From positions 1 through 64,000 of the forward strand of contig NZ_BMEB01000009.1 in the NCBI RefSeq assembly GCF_014636275.1: a stretch of 64,000 bases of DNA, written 5' to 3'. This DNA is from Cellulomonas carbonis. GTDB lineage: Bacteria; Actinomycetota; Actinomycetes; Actinomycetales; Cellulomonadaceae. Made by a program: the position numbers and the translations under genes. Below the pieces are notes generated by a model. The model was given only the letters and a program-made list of their open reading frames with translations. It was not told where the DNA came from and made no database searches. This document shows positions 52,424-59,842 of the stretch, one piece after another (position 1 is the stretch's first letter; every line of letters starts with the position of its first letter).

Positions 52424-53521
52424 ATGACGATCGACGGGGGCGGATCGGCCATCACGCGTGCGACGGCACAGGCGCCGCTGCCCCACCTCCCGCCGCTCCA
52501 GGTCCCGGTCGAGCCCCCCTACGCGAGCTGGGGGCGCCGCGTCGCCGCAGCGCTGCTCGACCAGGTGCTCCTCACCGGCGCCGCGTTCCTCCTCTTCCCC
52601 GTCCAGCCGGTCGAGCCGCCCACCTGGCTGGGGCCGGTGCTGAACACGGGCACCCAGGAGGTCGCCGGCGTCTGGACGGACAGCGCCGCCTACGTCGGCC
52701 TCGTCGCCGTCATGGTCCTCATGCAGGCCTACCTCGGCGGAACCCCGGGCAAGCTCGCGGTCGGCATCGCGGTGCTGCACGACGGCGACCTCCGGCCCGT
52801 CGGCCTCGTGCGGGTCCTCCTGCGCCAGGTGGCGCACCTGGTCGACGCGCTGCCGCTCTTCATCGGCTACCTGCGCCCGCTCTGGCACCGCGAGCGCAAG
52901 ACCTTCGCCGACTCGCTCGCCGCGACCGTCGTCGTCCGCACGCAGGCCCCGCTCCCCTGGGCCTGGACGCGACCGACCGTCGTGCGCGCGGCGACCCCCG
53001 TGTGGGAGCGCACCGCCCGCCCGCGGTGGATGCGCGTCGTCGCCGGGGCGTCGACGGCGGCGTGCGTGGTCGGGATCGGGTTCGCGTACGGGCCGACCAC
53101 CTGGCGGGGGGTCGGCAGCACGTCGGCGTACTGCGCAGCGACGCAGGCGGTCCCCGGTGCCCCCGGCGAGGGCTCGCTCGAGGTGCGGTACTCGCCCGAG
53201 CGCATGGAGCGCCTGGGGGTCGAGCGCCGCGTCCTGGACGGCCGCCCGGAGGGCGTCGAGGTGGTCTGGCAGATCGACGAGATCCTGCCGTCGCAGGCGA
53301 CGCTGCGGCTCCGCCTCGAGGACCGCATCACCGGCGTGCGGCGGACGATCGACCACGCGGTCGTGGACCACGTCGTCCAGCCCGGCCGTGGCACGCCGCT
53401 CGAGGACGGCCGCCTCGGCGTCGTGCTCCCGCTCAGCGTGCTGGACGGGATGAGTGACTGGACGTGGGAGCTCACCACGGTGCTCGACGGCGTCGAGACC
53501 CCCGCGTGCACCGGCGGGTGA
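52424..53521 (+). CDS. RDD-family membrane protein
   Basis: This 365-residue protein has an RDD domain (about 30-180): YASWGRRVAAALLDQVLLTG with the R..D pattern, TPGKLAVGIAVL, and RLLR-type RVLLRQVAHLVDALPL. It is followed by one more helix near 210 and a soluble beta-rich C-terminal part ending in VETPACTGG. ATG 52424 is chosen because upstream codons are low-complexity. The role is unknown; RDD proteins are membrane proteins of varied function. Confidence 0.82.
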   Translation: MTIDGGGSAITRATAQAPLPHLPPLQVPVEPPYASWGRRVAAALLDQVLLTGAAFLLFPVQPVEPPTWLGPVLNTGTQEVAGVWTDSAAYVGLVAVMVLMQAYLGGTPGKLAVGIAVLHDGDLRPVGLVRVLLRQVAHLVDALPLFIGYLRPLWHRERKTFADSLAATVVVRTQAPLPWAWTRPTVVRAATPVWERTARPRWMRVVAGASTAACVVGIGFAYGPTTWRGVGSTSAYCAATQAVPGAPGEGSLEVRYSPERMERLGVERRVLDGRPEGVEVVWQIDEILPSQATLRLRLEDRITGVRRTIDHAVVDHVVQPGRGTPLEDGRLGVVLPLSVLDGMSDWTWELTTVLDGVETPACTGG

Positions 53522-53533
53522 CCGCGCCCCGAC

Positions 53534-53548
53534 CTGCCCCCTGGGCAG
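53534..53548. terminator. Hairpin between convergent RDD and DinB genes
   Basis: CTGCCC-CCT-GGGCAG forms a 6-bp stem with a three-base loop in the 46-bp gap between the two convergent genes, followed by another short CGTCG/CGACG pair. Confidence 0.45.
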
Positions 53549-53567
53549 TCGTCGGGCGACGCGAGCG

Positions 53568-54080
53568 TCAGCGCAGCATGAGCCCCCGCAGGTAGGCGGC
53601 CTGACCGACGTGCTGGAGGTCGTCCGACAGCACGCTGACGAGCCGCACGCCGAGCGTCACCGGCGGGTCCCAGGACCGGTCGACCACACGGTCCAGGTCC
53701 CGGGGCGCCAGCGACCCGACGAGCCCGACCGTCCGGTCGTGCACCGCGTCGTGGTACCCGCGCAGCACGTCGGCACCCAGCACGACCGCCTCCACGTCGT
53801 CGGAGCCGTGGCCGTAACCCGTGTCCTCGGGCGGCAGCGGCAGCCCCGCACGCTCGGCCCAGCCGTCGAGCCAGACCTGCTGCGAGTCGAACGCGTCGGC
53901 GACGTGGTCGTCCTGCACGCGCGTGAGGTGCCAGACGAGCCACGCGACCGAGTTCCCCGACGTGCCGTCCGCGCGCGGCGGCCGGTGTGCGAGCGCACCC
54001 TCGTCGAGCCCGTCGAGCACCCCGTGCACCTCCTCCCGCACGCGACCGAACCCGTCCACGAGCAGCTGTGCGACGTCCAT
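53568..54080 (-). CDS. DinB-superfamily (mycothiol transferase-like) protein
   Basis: A 170-residue four-helix DinB/DUF664 protein with metal-site histidines in [19 protein letters not shown] (H51, H57) and [16 protein letters not shown] (H near 157). In actinomycetes such proteins are thiol transferases that use mycothiol. Substrate unknown. The ATG at 54080 gives the canonical start [14 protein letters not shown]. Confidence 0.85.
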   Translation of the reverse strand: MDVAQLLVDGFGRVREEVHGVLDGLDEGALAHRPPRADGTSGNSVAWLVWHLTRVQDDHVADAFDSQQVWLDGWAERAGLPLPPEDTGYGHGSDDVEAVVLGADVLRGYHDAVHDRTVGLVGSLAPRDLDRVVDRSWDPPVTLGVRLVSVLSDDLQHVGQAAYLRGLMLR

Positions 54081-54232
54081 CCGCCGATCGTGCCTCGCCC
54101 TGCCCGGGAGCGCCGCCCGGGAGCGTCACCCGACGACGGCGCCGGGGGTCGTTCGTCCCACGAGGAGCACCGCCCCACCGCTTACTCACGGCCGCGTGAC
54201 GCACACGCGCCGTGCTTGCTTCCGAAGACCCC

Positions 54233-54258
54233 TCAACGGGACTCGGGGTCCCGCCGAT
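54233..54258 (+). promoter_or_regulatory. Sigma-28 (FliA/WhiG)-like promoter of the chemoreceptor gene
   Basis: TCAA and GCCGAT are separated by 16 bases, close to the TAAA-n15-GCCGATAA consensus of flagellar sigma factors. The element is 49 bp upstream of a methyl-accepting chemotaxis gene, the expected kind of target. Confidence 0.5.
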
Positions 54259-54306
54259 GGGAGCGGCGGCACAGACCGTGCACCGCCCAGGGGGAAGAAG
54301 ATCAGC

Positions 54307-55929
54307 ATGTCCTCAGCACCGTCCACGCCGCGGAGGTCCGCGACCGCGTGGTTCACCGACCGTGGCGTGAGCACCCGGATCCTCGTCGCCGTCGGGGTCG
54401 CCGCCTTCGTCGCGCTCACCGTCGGCCTCGTCGGCATCGGCGCGCTGTCGCGCACGAACGATGCCGCCCGCGGTCTCTACGAGGAGAACGTCCACGGCAT
54501 CGAGGAGGCGACGGCGCTGCGACGCCACACGCTCGAGATGCGGCTCGCGGTGACCAACCAGGCCCTCGCCGCCGACGACCGCGAGATCGCGACCTTCGAC
54601 ACCGCTGCGCACGACTCCGAGGCGTCCCTGCGCGAGAAGCTCGCCGCGCTCCGTGCCATGGACCTCAGCGGCGAGGACCTCGAGCGGCTCGACACGTTCG
54701 AGAGCGCGCTCGACCAGTACGTCACGATCCGCGACACGCAGCTCCTGCCTGCGGGCGAGGTCAACGACTACGACGCGTGGCGCGACGGCCGCGACGCGGC
54801 CGGCGCCGCGATCACCACGATGATGGACGCGATCGGCGGGCTCGTCGACGCGCAGAAGGCCGACGCGCTCGCGTCCGCCGACGGCGTCGCCGCGACCTAC
54901 GCCGCGAGCCGCACGCAGGTGGTCCTTCTGCTCGTGGCCGGCCTCGTCGTCGCCGTCGGCATCGGCCTGACCGTCGCGCGCGGCATCGTCCGAGGCCTCG
55001 CGACCGTCCGCGGCGTCTCGGACGCGCTCGAGCGCGGCGACCTCACCGTCACCGCCGACCTGACGAGCCGGGACGAGGTGGGCCGCATGGGCACCGCGCT
55101 CGACGGCGCCGTCTCCCGCCTGCGGGAGATGCTCGGCACGATCGACACGTCGTCGGCGTCGCTCGCGTCCGCCGCCGAGGAGATGTCCGCGACGACGACG
55201 CAGATCGCCTCGACGGCCGAGGAGACCGCGGCGCAGGCCGGCGTCGTCTCGGCCGCCGCCGAGCAGGTGTCCCGCAGCGTCCAGACGGTCGCCGCCGGGT
55301 CCGAGCAGATGGGCGCCTCGATCCAGGAGATCGCGCACAACGCGATGCGCGCCGCCGAGGTCGGGCGCACCGCGGTCGACGCCGCCGCGACGACCTCGGA
55401 CGCCGTCAACCGGCTCGGCGAGTCGTCCAAGGAGATCGGCAACGTCGTCAAGATGATCACGTCGATCGCCGAGCAGACGAACCTCCTGGCGCTCAACGCG
55501 ACCATCGAGGCCGCGCGGGCCGGCGAGGCGGGCAAGGGCTTCGCCGTCGTCGCCGGGGAGGTCAAGGAGCTCGCGCAGGAGACTGCGCGGGCGACCGAGG
55601 ACATCGCGCGCCGCGTCGAGTCGATCCAGGAGGACACGGGCGGCGCCGTCGTCGCGATCGGCCGGATCACGGAGATCATCGCGTCGATCAACGACTTCCA
55701 GATGACGATCGCCTCGGCCGTCGAGGAGCAGACCGCGACGACCAACGAGATGAACCGCAACGTCACCCAGGCGGCCGTCGGCTCGGGCGAGATCGCGACG
55801 AACATCTCGAGCGTCGCCGGTGCCGCGGACCTCACGACGCAGGGCGTCACGCAGTCGCGTGAGGCGGTCGAGTCGCTCGCGCGGATGTCGACCGAGCTCA
55901 AGGCGCTCGTCGGTCAGTTCCGGTACTGA
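54307..55929 (+). CDS. Methyl-accepting chemotaxis protein
   Basis: 540 residues. Membrane helix 1 is near 25-47, a four-helix-bundle ligand domain spans 48-200, and helix 2 is near 205-225 ([19 protein letters not shown]). HAMP follows to about 275, then a signalling domain whose hairpin tip is [20 protein letters not shown] and [16 protein letters not shown]. It passes a signal to CheA/CheW. No other chemotaxis genes are in the window. The ligand is unknown. Confidence 0.93.
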   Translation: MSSAPSTPRRSATAWFTDRGVSTRILVAVGVAAFVALTVGLVGIGALSRTNDAARGLYEENVHGIEEATALRRHTLEMRLAVTNQALAADDREIATFDTAAHDSEASLREKLAALRAMDLSGEDLERLDTFESALDQYVTIRDTQLLPAGEVNDYDAWRDGRDAAGAAITTMMDAIGGLVDAQKADALASADGVAATYAASRTQVVLLLVAGLVVAVGIGLTVARGIVRGLATVRGVSDALERGDLTVTADLTSRDEVGRMGTALDGAVSRLREMLGTIDTSSASLASAAEEMSATTTQIASTAEETAAQAGVVSAAAEQVSRSVQTVAAGSEQMGASIQEIAHNAMRAAEVGRTAVDAAATTSDAVNRLGESSKEIGNVVKMITSIAEQTNLLALNATIEAARAGEAGKGFAVVAGEVKELAQETARATEDIARRVESIQEDTGGAVVAIGRITEIIASINDFQMTIASAVEEQTATTNEMNRNVTQAAVGSGEIATNISSVAGAADLTTQGVTQSREAVESLARMSTELKALVGQFRY

Positions 55930-55934
55930 CGACG

Positions 55935-55981
55935 ACGCACGACGGGCCGGCCGGGGTGGTCCCGGCCGGCCCGTCGTGCGT
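55935..55981. terminator. Strong bidirectional terminator (21-bp perfect stem)
   Basis: Left arm 55935-55955 and right arm 55961-55981 are exact reverse complements around loop GTGGT. It lies between the convergent chemoreceptor and terC genes. It is unusually long and perfect for a terminator. Confidence 0.85.
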
Positions 55982-56002
55982 TCACACGTCCGGCGTCCTC
56001 GG

Positions 56003-57058
56003 TCAGCCGCGGCTGTCGTCGTCGCGACCGCCCGCACCCACCCGGACCAGGCCGGGACGGCGCCACACCGGCTCGAGCGAGGCCATCTCCTCGACGGTCG
56101 CGACGCGGAACGGCGGGTCGGTCGGCGTCTCGAGCGCGCGGCGTCCCTGGCCACGCGTGGCCCGCAGGCTCGCCACGACGGACACCGTGAGGATCGTCGC
56201 GACGACGGCGAGGGACAGCGACGTCGGCACGTAGAGGACGTCGATCTTGAGCATCATCTTGATGCCGACCCAGATCAGCACGAGCGCGAGGCCGATCTTG
56301 AGGTAGACGAAGCGGTGGATGAGGTCCGCGAGCAGGAAGTACATCGCCCGCAGGCCCAGGACCGCGAAGGCGTTGGCCGTGAAGACGAGGAACGGCTCGG
56401 ACGTCACCGCGAAGATCGCGGGGATCGAGTCGACCGCGAAGACCACGTCCGTGACCTCGACGAGCACGAGGACCGCCAGCAGCGGCGTCGCGAGGAGCAC
56501 GCCGCCGCGGCGGACGACGAGGCGCTGGCCGTGGTACGCGTCGGTCATCGGGACGTAGCGACGGAAGAGGCGCAGCGCACGGGACTTCTCCGGGTCCAGG
56601 TGCTCGTCGCGCTGGCGGATCATGCGGTAGCCGGTCCACAGCAGGAACGCCGCGAACACGTAGAGCACCCAGCTGAAGCTCTCGATGAGCACGGAGCCGG
56701 CCGCGATGAACGCGCCGCGGAAGATCAGCGCGCCGACGACGCCGAGGAACAGCACGCGGTGCTGGTACTCCCTCGGCACCGCGAAGTACGTGAGGATTAT
56801 CGCCCAGACGAAGACGTTGTCGACCGCGAGCGACTTCTCGATGAGGTAGCCGGCGAAGTACTCCTGACCGCGTTCGGCGCCCCACACCTGCCAGACGAGG
56901 GCGCCGAAGCCGACGCCGGTCGCGACCCAGAACACCGACCAGCCGGCGGCCTCCCGGACGCCGATGACGTGGGCCTTCCGGTGCGCGACGAGGTCGATCG
57001 CGAGCATGAGCAGGATGCCCGCCAGCACGGCGAGCCAGATCCACAGGGGTACGTCCAC
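56003..57058 (-). CDS. terC: TerC-family membrane protein (probable Mn2+ exporter)
   Basis: 351 residues with about nine helices. TerC hallmarks are EKSLAVDNVFVWAIIL near 75 (acidic metal site) and LVEVTDVVFAVDSIPAIFAVT near 195 with the repeat acids. Known TerC/Alx/YkoY proteins export Mn2+. A yybP-ykoY riboswitch precedes it, which supports this role. GTG 57058 has GGAAGG eight bases upstream and gives the canonical start VDVPLWIWLAVL. Confidence 0.92.
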   Translation of the reverse strand: MDVPLWIWLAVLAGILLMLAIDLVAHRKAHVIGVREAAGWSVFWVATGVGFGALVWQVWGAERGQEYFAGYLIEKSLAVDNVFVWAIILTYFAVPREYQHRVLFLGVVGALIFRGAFIAAGSVLIESFSWVLYVFAAFLLWTGYRMIRQRDEHLDPEKSRALRLFRRYVPMTDAYHGQRLVVRRGGVLLATPLLAVLVLVEVTDVVFAVDSIPAIFAVTSEPFLVFTANAFAVLGLRAMYFLLADLIHRFVYLKIGLALVLIWVGIKMMLKIDVLYVPTSLSLAVVATILTVSVVASLRATRGQGRRALETPTDPPFRVATVEEMASLEPVWRRPGLVRVGAGGRDDDSRG

Positions 57059-57085
57059 GAGGGTGCCTTCCGGTCGGTGGTGACC

Positions 57086-57182
57086 GGAGGTCTCTCCCGA
57101 CGGCCGACGGCCGCCCGCGGCGCCGGGCCCGGGTGACCGAGCCGTAGTGACGACGTCCGCGCTGGGGATACTCCCCTCCAAG
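57086..57182 (-). ncRNA. yybP-ykoY manganese riboswitch
   Basis: On the minus strand the leader begins TTGGAGGGGAGTA, contains GACGTCGTCA and closes with GAGACCTCC, which pairs with the first segment. These are the conserved blocks of the yybP-ykoY family (GGGGAGUA, GUCGUCA, AGACCU). It lies in the 5' leader of a TerC gene, its most common target. A variable GC-rich arm fills the middle. Confidence 0.85.
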
Positions 57183-57189
57183 TAGATGA

Positions 57190-57218
57190 AGAGTGAACGA
57201 TCCGGCGCGGGTCGTCAA
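57190..57218 (-). promoter_or_regulatory. Promoter of the terC riboswitch transcript
   Basis: TTGACG (57218-57213), a 17-base spacer and CACTCT (57195-57190) form a plausible housekeeping promoter. The predicted transcript start near 57183 coincides with the riboswitch 5' end. Confidence 0.6.
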
Positions 57219-57243
57219 CCCTTGGCGCGTCACTCCCGGGCGG

Positions 57244-57774
57244 TCACCCCGCGCGCCCCTCCGCCCGGACGGCCGCGGCGAGGCGCCCCAGGAGCCGGGC
57301 GAGCGTCGCGGCGTCGTCGGCGGGCCAGCCGTCGAGCAGCCCCGCGAGACGCTCGGCGCGGAACGACCTCGCGCGCTCGGCGAGCCGTTGCCCGTCGGGC
57401 GTCAGGGTGAGGTTCGTGCTGCGGCGGTCCGTCGCCCCGGGCTCCTTCGCGACGACGCCCGCACGGACGGCGCGGTCCACGAGGCGGCTCGCCGTGGACG
57501 GCGTGACGTCGAGGCCCTCGGCGACGTCACGGACCCCGACGTCACGCACCACGGCGCCGGGCCCGTCGCCGTGGTCGCTCGACGCGCGCGAGCGGACCAC
57601 CTCCACCACGAGGAGGGTCGAGAGCTCGACGTCGGGCAGCGCCGCCCCGCCGGCGGTCCCTCCCGCCCCGTCGGGGATGCGCTCGGGGGCCGTCCAGAAC
57701 CGGCGCAGGTCGAGCAGCGCCCGGTCGAGGGCGTCGAACCACTCGGGCAGTGTCCCGTCGTCGCGTCGACTCAT
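57244..57774 (-). CDS. MarR-family transcriptional regulator
   Basis: A 176-residue winged-helix protein with VRDVAEGLDVTPSTASRLVD (recognition helix, about 95-115) and the wing DRRSTNLTLTPDGQRL. It is divergent from an NmrA-type gene 34 bp away with a palindrome between them, the usual arrangement for a MarR repressor and its target. ATG 57774 is chosen; a longer start at 57789 would overlap the palindrome. Confidence 0.85.
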   Translation of the reverse strand: MSRRDDGTLPEWFDALDRALLDLRRFWTAPERIPDGAGGTAGGAALPDVELSTLLVVEVVRSRASSDHGDGPGAVVRDVGVRDVAEGLDVTPSTASRLVDRAVRAGVVAKEPGATDRRSTNLTLTPDGQRLAERARSFRAERLAGLLDGWPADDAATLARLLGRLAAAVRAEGRAG

Positions 57775-57777
57775 GCG

Positions 57778-57788
57778 TGTACCGTACA
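57778..57788. promoter_or_regulatory. Palindromic operator between marR-type and nmrA-type genes
   Basis: TGTACCGTACA is a perfect 11-bp palindrome (TGTAC-C-GTACA) in the 33-bp gap between the divergent starts, so one bound regulator could control both genes. Confidence 0.6.
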
Positions 57789-57807
57789 TCTATCGAGAGG
57801 AGCCGCG

Positions 57808-58716
57808 ATGGCCGCGCAGGTGCTGGTGACAGGGGCGACGGGGACGGTCGGCTCGGCCGTCGTCGCCGAGCTGGAGCGGCTGGGTGTGCCCGTCCGCGCG
57901 GCGATGCGCAGGCCCGGGCCGGACTCCCCCGAGCCGTCGACGACCACCAGCGTGCGGTTCGACCTCGCCGACCCGACGTCGTGGCCCGACGCGTTCGCGG
58001 GCGTCGACACGATGTTCCTCGTCCGCCCGCCCGCCGTCGGCGACGTGCGCCGCGGCCTCCTTCCCGCCGTCGCGGCGGCGCGCGACCACGGCGTGCGCCA
58101 CGTCGTCTTCCTCTCGCTCCAGGGAGCGGAGCGCCTGCGCGTCGTGCCCCACGCGACCGTCGGGGAGTGGCTGCGCTCGTCGGGCGTGACCTGGACGTTC
58201 GTCCGCGCGTCGTTCTTCCACCAGAACCTGAGCACGACCCACCTCGCGGACGTCCGCGACCGCCGCGAGATCCCCGTCCCCGCGGGGGACGGCCGCACCG
58301 CGTTCGTCGACGCCGTCGACGTCGGCGCCGTGGCCGCGCGGGCTCTCGCCGACCCGGCTGCGCACAGCAACCGGGCCTGGACCGTCACCGGACCCGAGGC
58401 CCTGACGTACCACGAGGTCGCCGCGGTGCTGTCCGACGAGCTCGGGACGCCCGTGCGCTACCCGCGGCCCGGAGCGCTGCGCTACGCGCACCACGCGCGG
58501 CGCACGCTCGGTCTGCCGTGGGGCATGGTCGCCGTCACCACCGCGATCTACACGACCGCCCGGCTCGGCCTGGCCGCCGGGCTCACCGACGACGTCCGCG
58601 AGGTGCTCGGCCGGGAGCCGACCGACCTGCGCGGGTTCGTGCGGCGTGAGCGCGCCGTCTGGCAGCCCGCGGACGCCGGTCCGGCCCCGGCCGGCCGGCC
58701 TGACCGGCGGCGCTAG
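57808..58716 (+). CDS. NmrA-like NAD(P)-binding protein
   Basis: A 302-residue atypical SDR with the dinucleotide motif VTGATGTVGSAVVAEL at residues 7-22, MRRPGP after strand 2, and SFFHQNL near 135, the NmrA/quinone-oxidoreductase-2 (YtfG-like) pattern. It lacks the YxxxK of classical SDRs. It may sense redox state or reduce quinones. GAGAGGAG lies upstream of the ATG. Its stop shares CTAG with the convergent gene. Confidence 0.85.
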   Translation: MAAQVLVTGATGTVGSAVVAELERLGVPVRAAMRRPGPDSPEPSTTTSVRFDLADPTSWPDAFAGVDTMFLVRPPAVGDVRRGLLPAVAAARDHGVRHVVFLSLQGAERLRVVPHATVGEWLRSSGVTWTFVRASFFHQNLSTTHLADVRDRREIPVPAGDGRTAFVDAVDVGAVAARALADPAAHSNRAWTVTGPEALTYHEVAAVLSDELGTPVRYPRPGALRYAHHARRTLGLPWGMVAVTTAIYTTARLGLAAGLTDDVREVLGREPTDLRGFVRRERAVWQPADAGPAPAGRPDRRR

Positions 58717-59705
58717 CCCGCGGCGTCCTCCGCCTCGCCCTCCTCGCGGCGGTGGCCGAGCACGAGCACCTCGAGGTCCTCGCGCGCGACCGTCGACCCC
58801 TCGACCACGGCCACCGTGACGGGCGTCCGCGCCCGGACGGTCGCCGTCCGCACGCCTTCGAGCAGCGCCCGCTCCCCCAGCACCGCGCCCGGGCCGATGT
58901 CGGTGAGCAGCTCGCCGTCGTGCAGCACCTCGACGACGCCGTCGAGCAGCAGCGCGACCTGCGTGCCGCTGTCGCCCTGCTCGAACAGCACGTCCCCCGC
59001 GGCGAGGCGCAGCACCTCCGGCTTCGAGCGCATGACGTCGCGCGAGAGCCGCCGCTCGAGCTCGGTCTCGGCCGGTGTGGTCAGCGCTGCGGCGTCCGTG
59101 CCGTGCCACGGCGTCTGCGTCTCCTCCATGGTGTGCATCCACGCGGCCGAGTCCGTCGTCGCGACCTTCTCGGTGAGCCGCCCCTCGCCGTCGTAGACCC
59201 AGTGGCGCGGGAACGCGCTCGCGCCGACCACGCGGTGGGCCGCCGAGCCGTCGGCACGCAGCTCGAGCTCGAGGGTCGTCCAGATGAGCGGCGCGACGAG
59301 CCGCGGGCGCCCGTTGACCAGGCGCGGCGCGGGCAGGGGTGCGCGGCCGCCCGCCGTCTGGCGCACGACGACGTGCGACCCGTCGTCGGCGACCGTCACC
59401 GTGCGCAGGTCGGGCATCGCGATCGCCGGGAAGCGCACGCTCCCGCCGAGCAGGTTGGTCAGCCCGATGACGCCACCGGTCTCCGGGAGCACGCGCGCCC
59501 CCGTGACGCGGCCGTCCTCGACCTCGGCCTCCGCGACGACGCGGTTGACCATCCGGAACCGTCCCGCGCGGCGCAGCGCGGCGAGGTCGTCGAGGTGGTC
59601 GGGCGGCGGCTCGTCGTAGTGCGTCAGGCCGAGGTCGAACGGCACCCGCATGGGACCGCGGATGAGCTCGGACGGGATCCACGAGACGGAGGTGACACCG
59701 GGCAC
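58713..59705 (-). CDS. Cyclic-nucleotide-binding (Crp-like) domain protein
   Basis: 330 residues. The C-terminal third (about 225-320) is a cNMP-binding domain: VLRLAAGDVLFEQGDSGTQVALLLDG, then the phosphate-cassette-like IGPGAVLGERALLEGVRTATVRA. No DNA-binding helix-turn-helix follows. The N-terminal 200 residues (WIPSELIRGPMRVPFDLGLT) are a domain I do not recognise. GTG 59705 has GGGGAG upstream. An alternative leaderless GTG at 59798 sits six bases after a TAGCGT -10. It is divergent from the cyclase gene. Confidence 0.8.
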   Translation of the reverse strand: MPGVTSVSWIPSELIRGPMRVPFDLGLTHYDEPPPDHLDDLAALRRAGRFRMVNRVVAEAEVEDGRVTGARVLPETGGVIGLTNLLGGSVRFPAIAMPDLRTVTVADDGSHVVVRQTAGGRAPLPAPRLVNGRPRLVAPLIWTTLELELRADGSAAHRVVGASAFPRHWVYDGEGRLTEKVATTDSAAWMHTMEETQTPWHGTDAAALTTPAETELERRLSRDVMRSKPEVLRLAAGDVLFEQGDSGTQVALLLDGVVEVLHDGELLTDIGPGAVLGERALLEGVRTATVRARTPVTVAVVEGSTVAREDLEVLVLGHRREEGEAEDAAG

Positions 59706-59803
59706 GGTCGCTCCCCGGGGGCGAGAGCCGGCACGGACCGGGGTCGACCGGCACGAGCGAGCCGGCACCGGACCGCGCGCGGGTGGGACCACCCGCACGG
59801 TGG

Positions 59804-59832
59804 ACGCTAGCGCGACCCGATGCGGGTTAGCG
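59804..59832. promoter_or_regulatory. Back-to-back -10 elements between CNB protein and cyclase
   Basis: TAGCGT occurs on the minus strand at 59809-59804 and on the plus strand at 59827-59832. The plus-strand copy is ten bases from the cyclase ATG, and the minus-strand copy serves the cNMP-binding gene. They are 17 bp apart, so the two promoters overlap. Confidence 0.45.
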
Positions 59833-59842
59833 TGCGGACACC

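Noticed and set aside
58713..59798. Start of the cNMP-binding gene at the GTG at 59798
   Set aside because: Possible as a leaderless start, but the added 31 residues are low-complexity and GTG 59705 has a GGGGAG site; kept only as an alternative.
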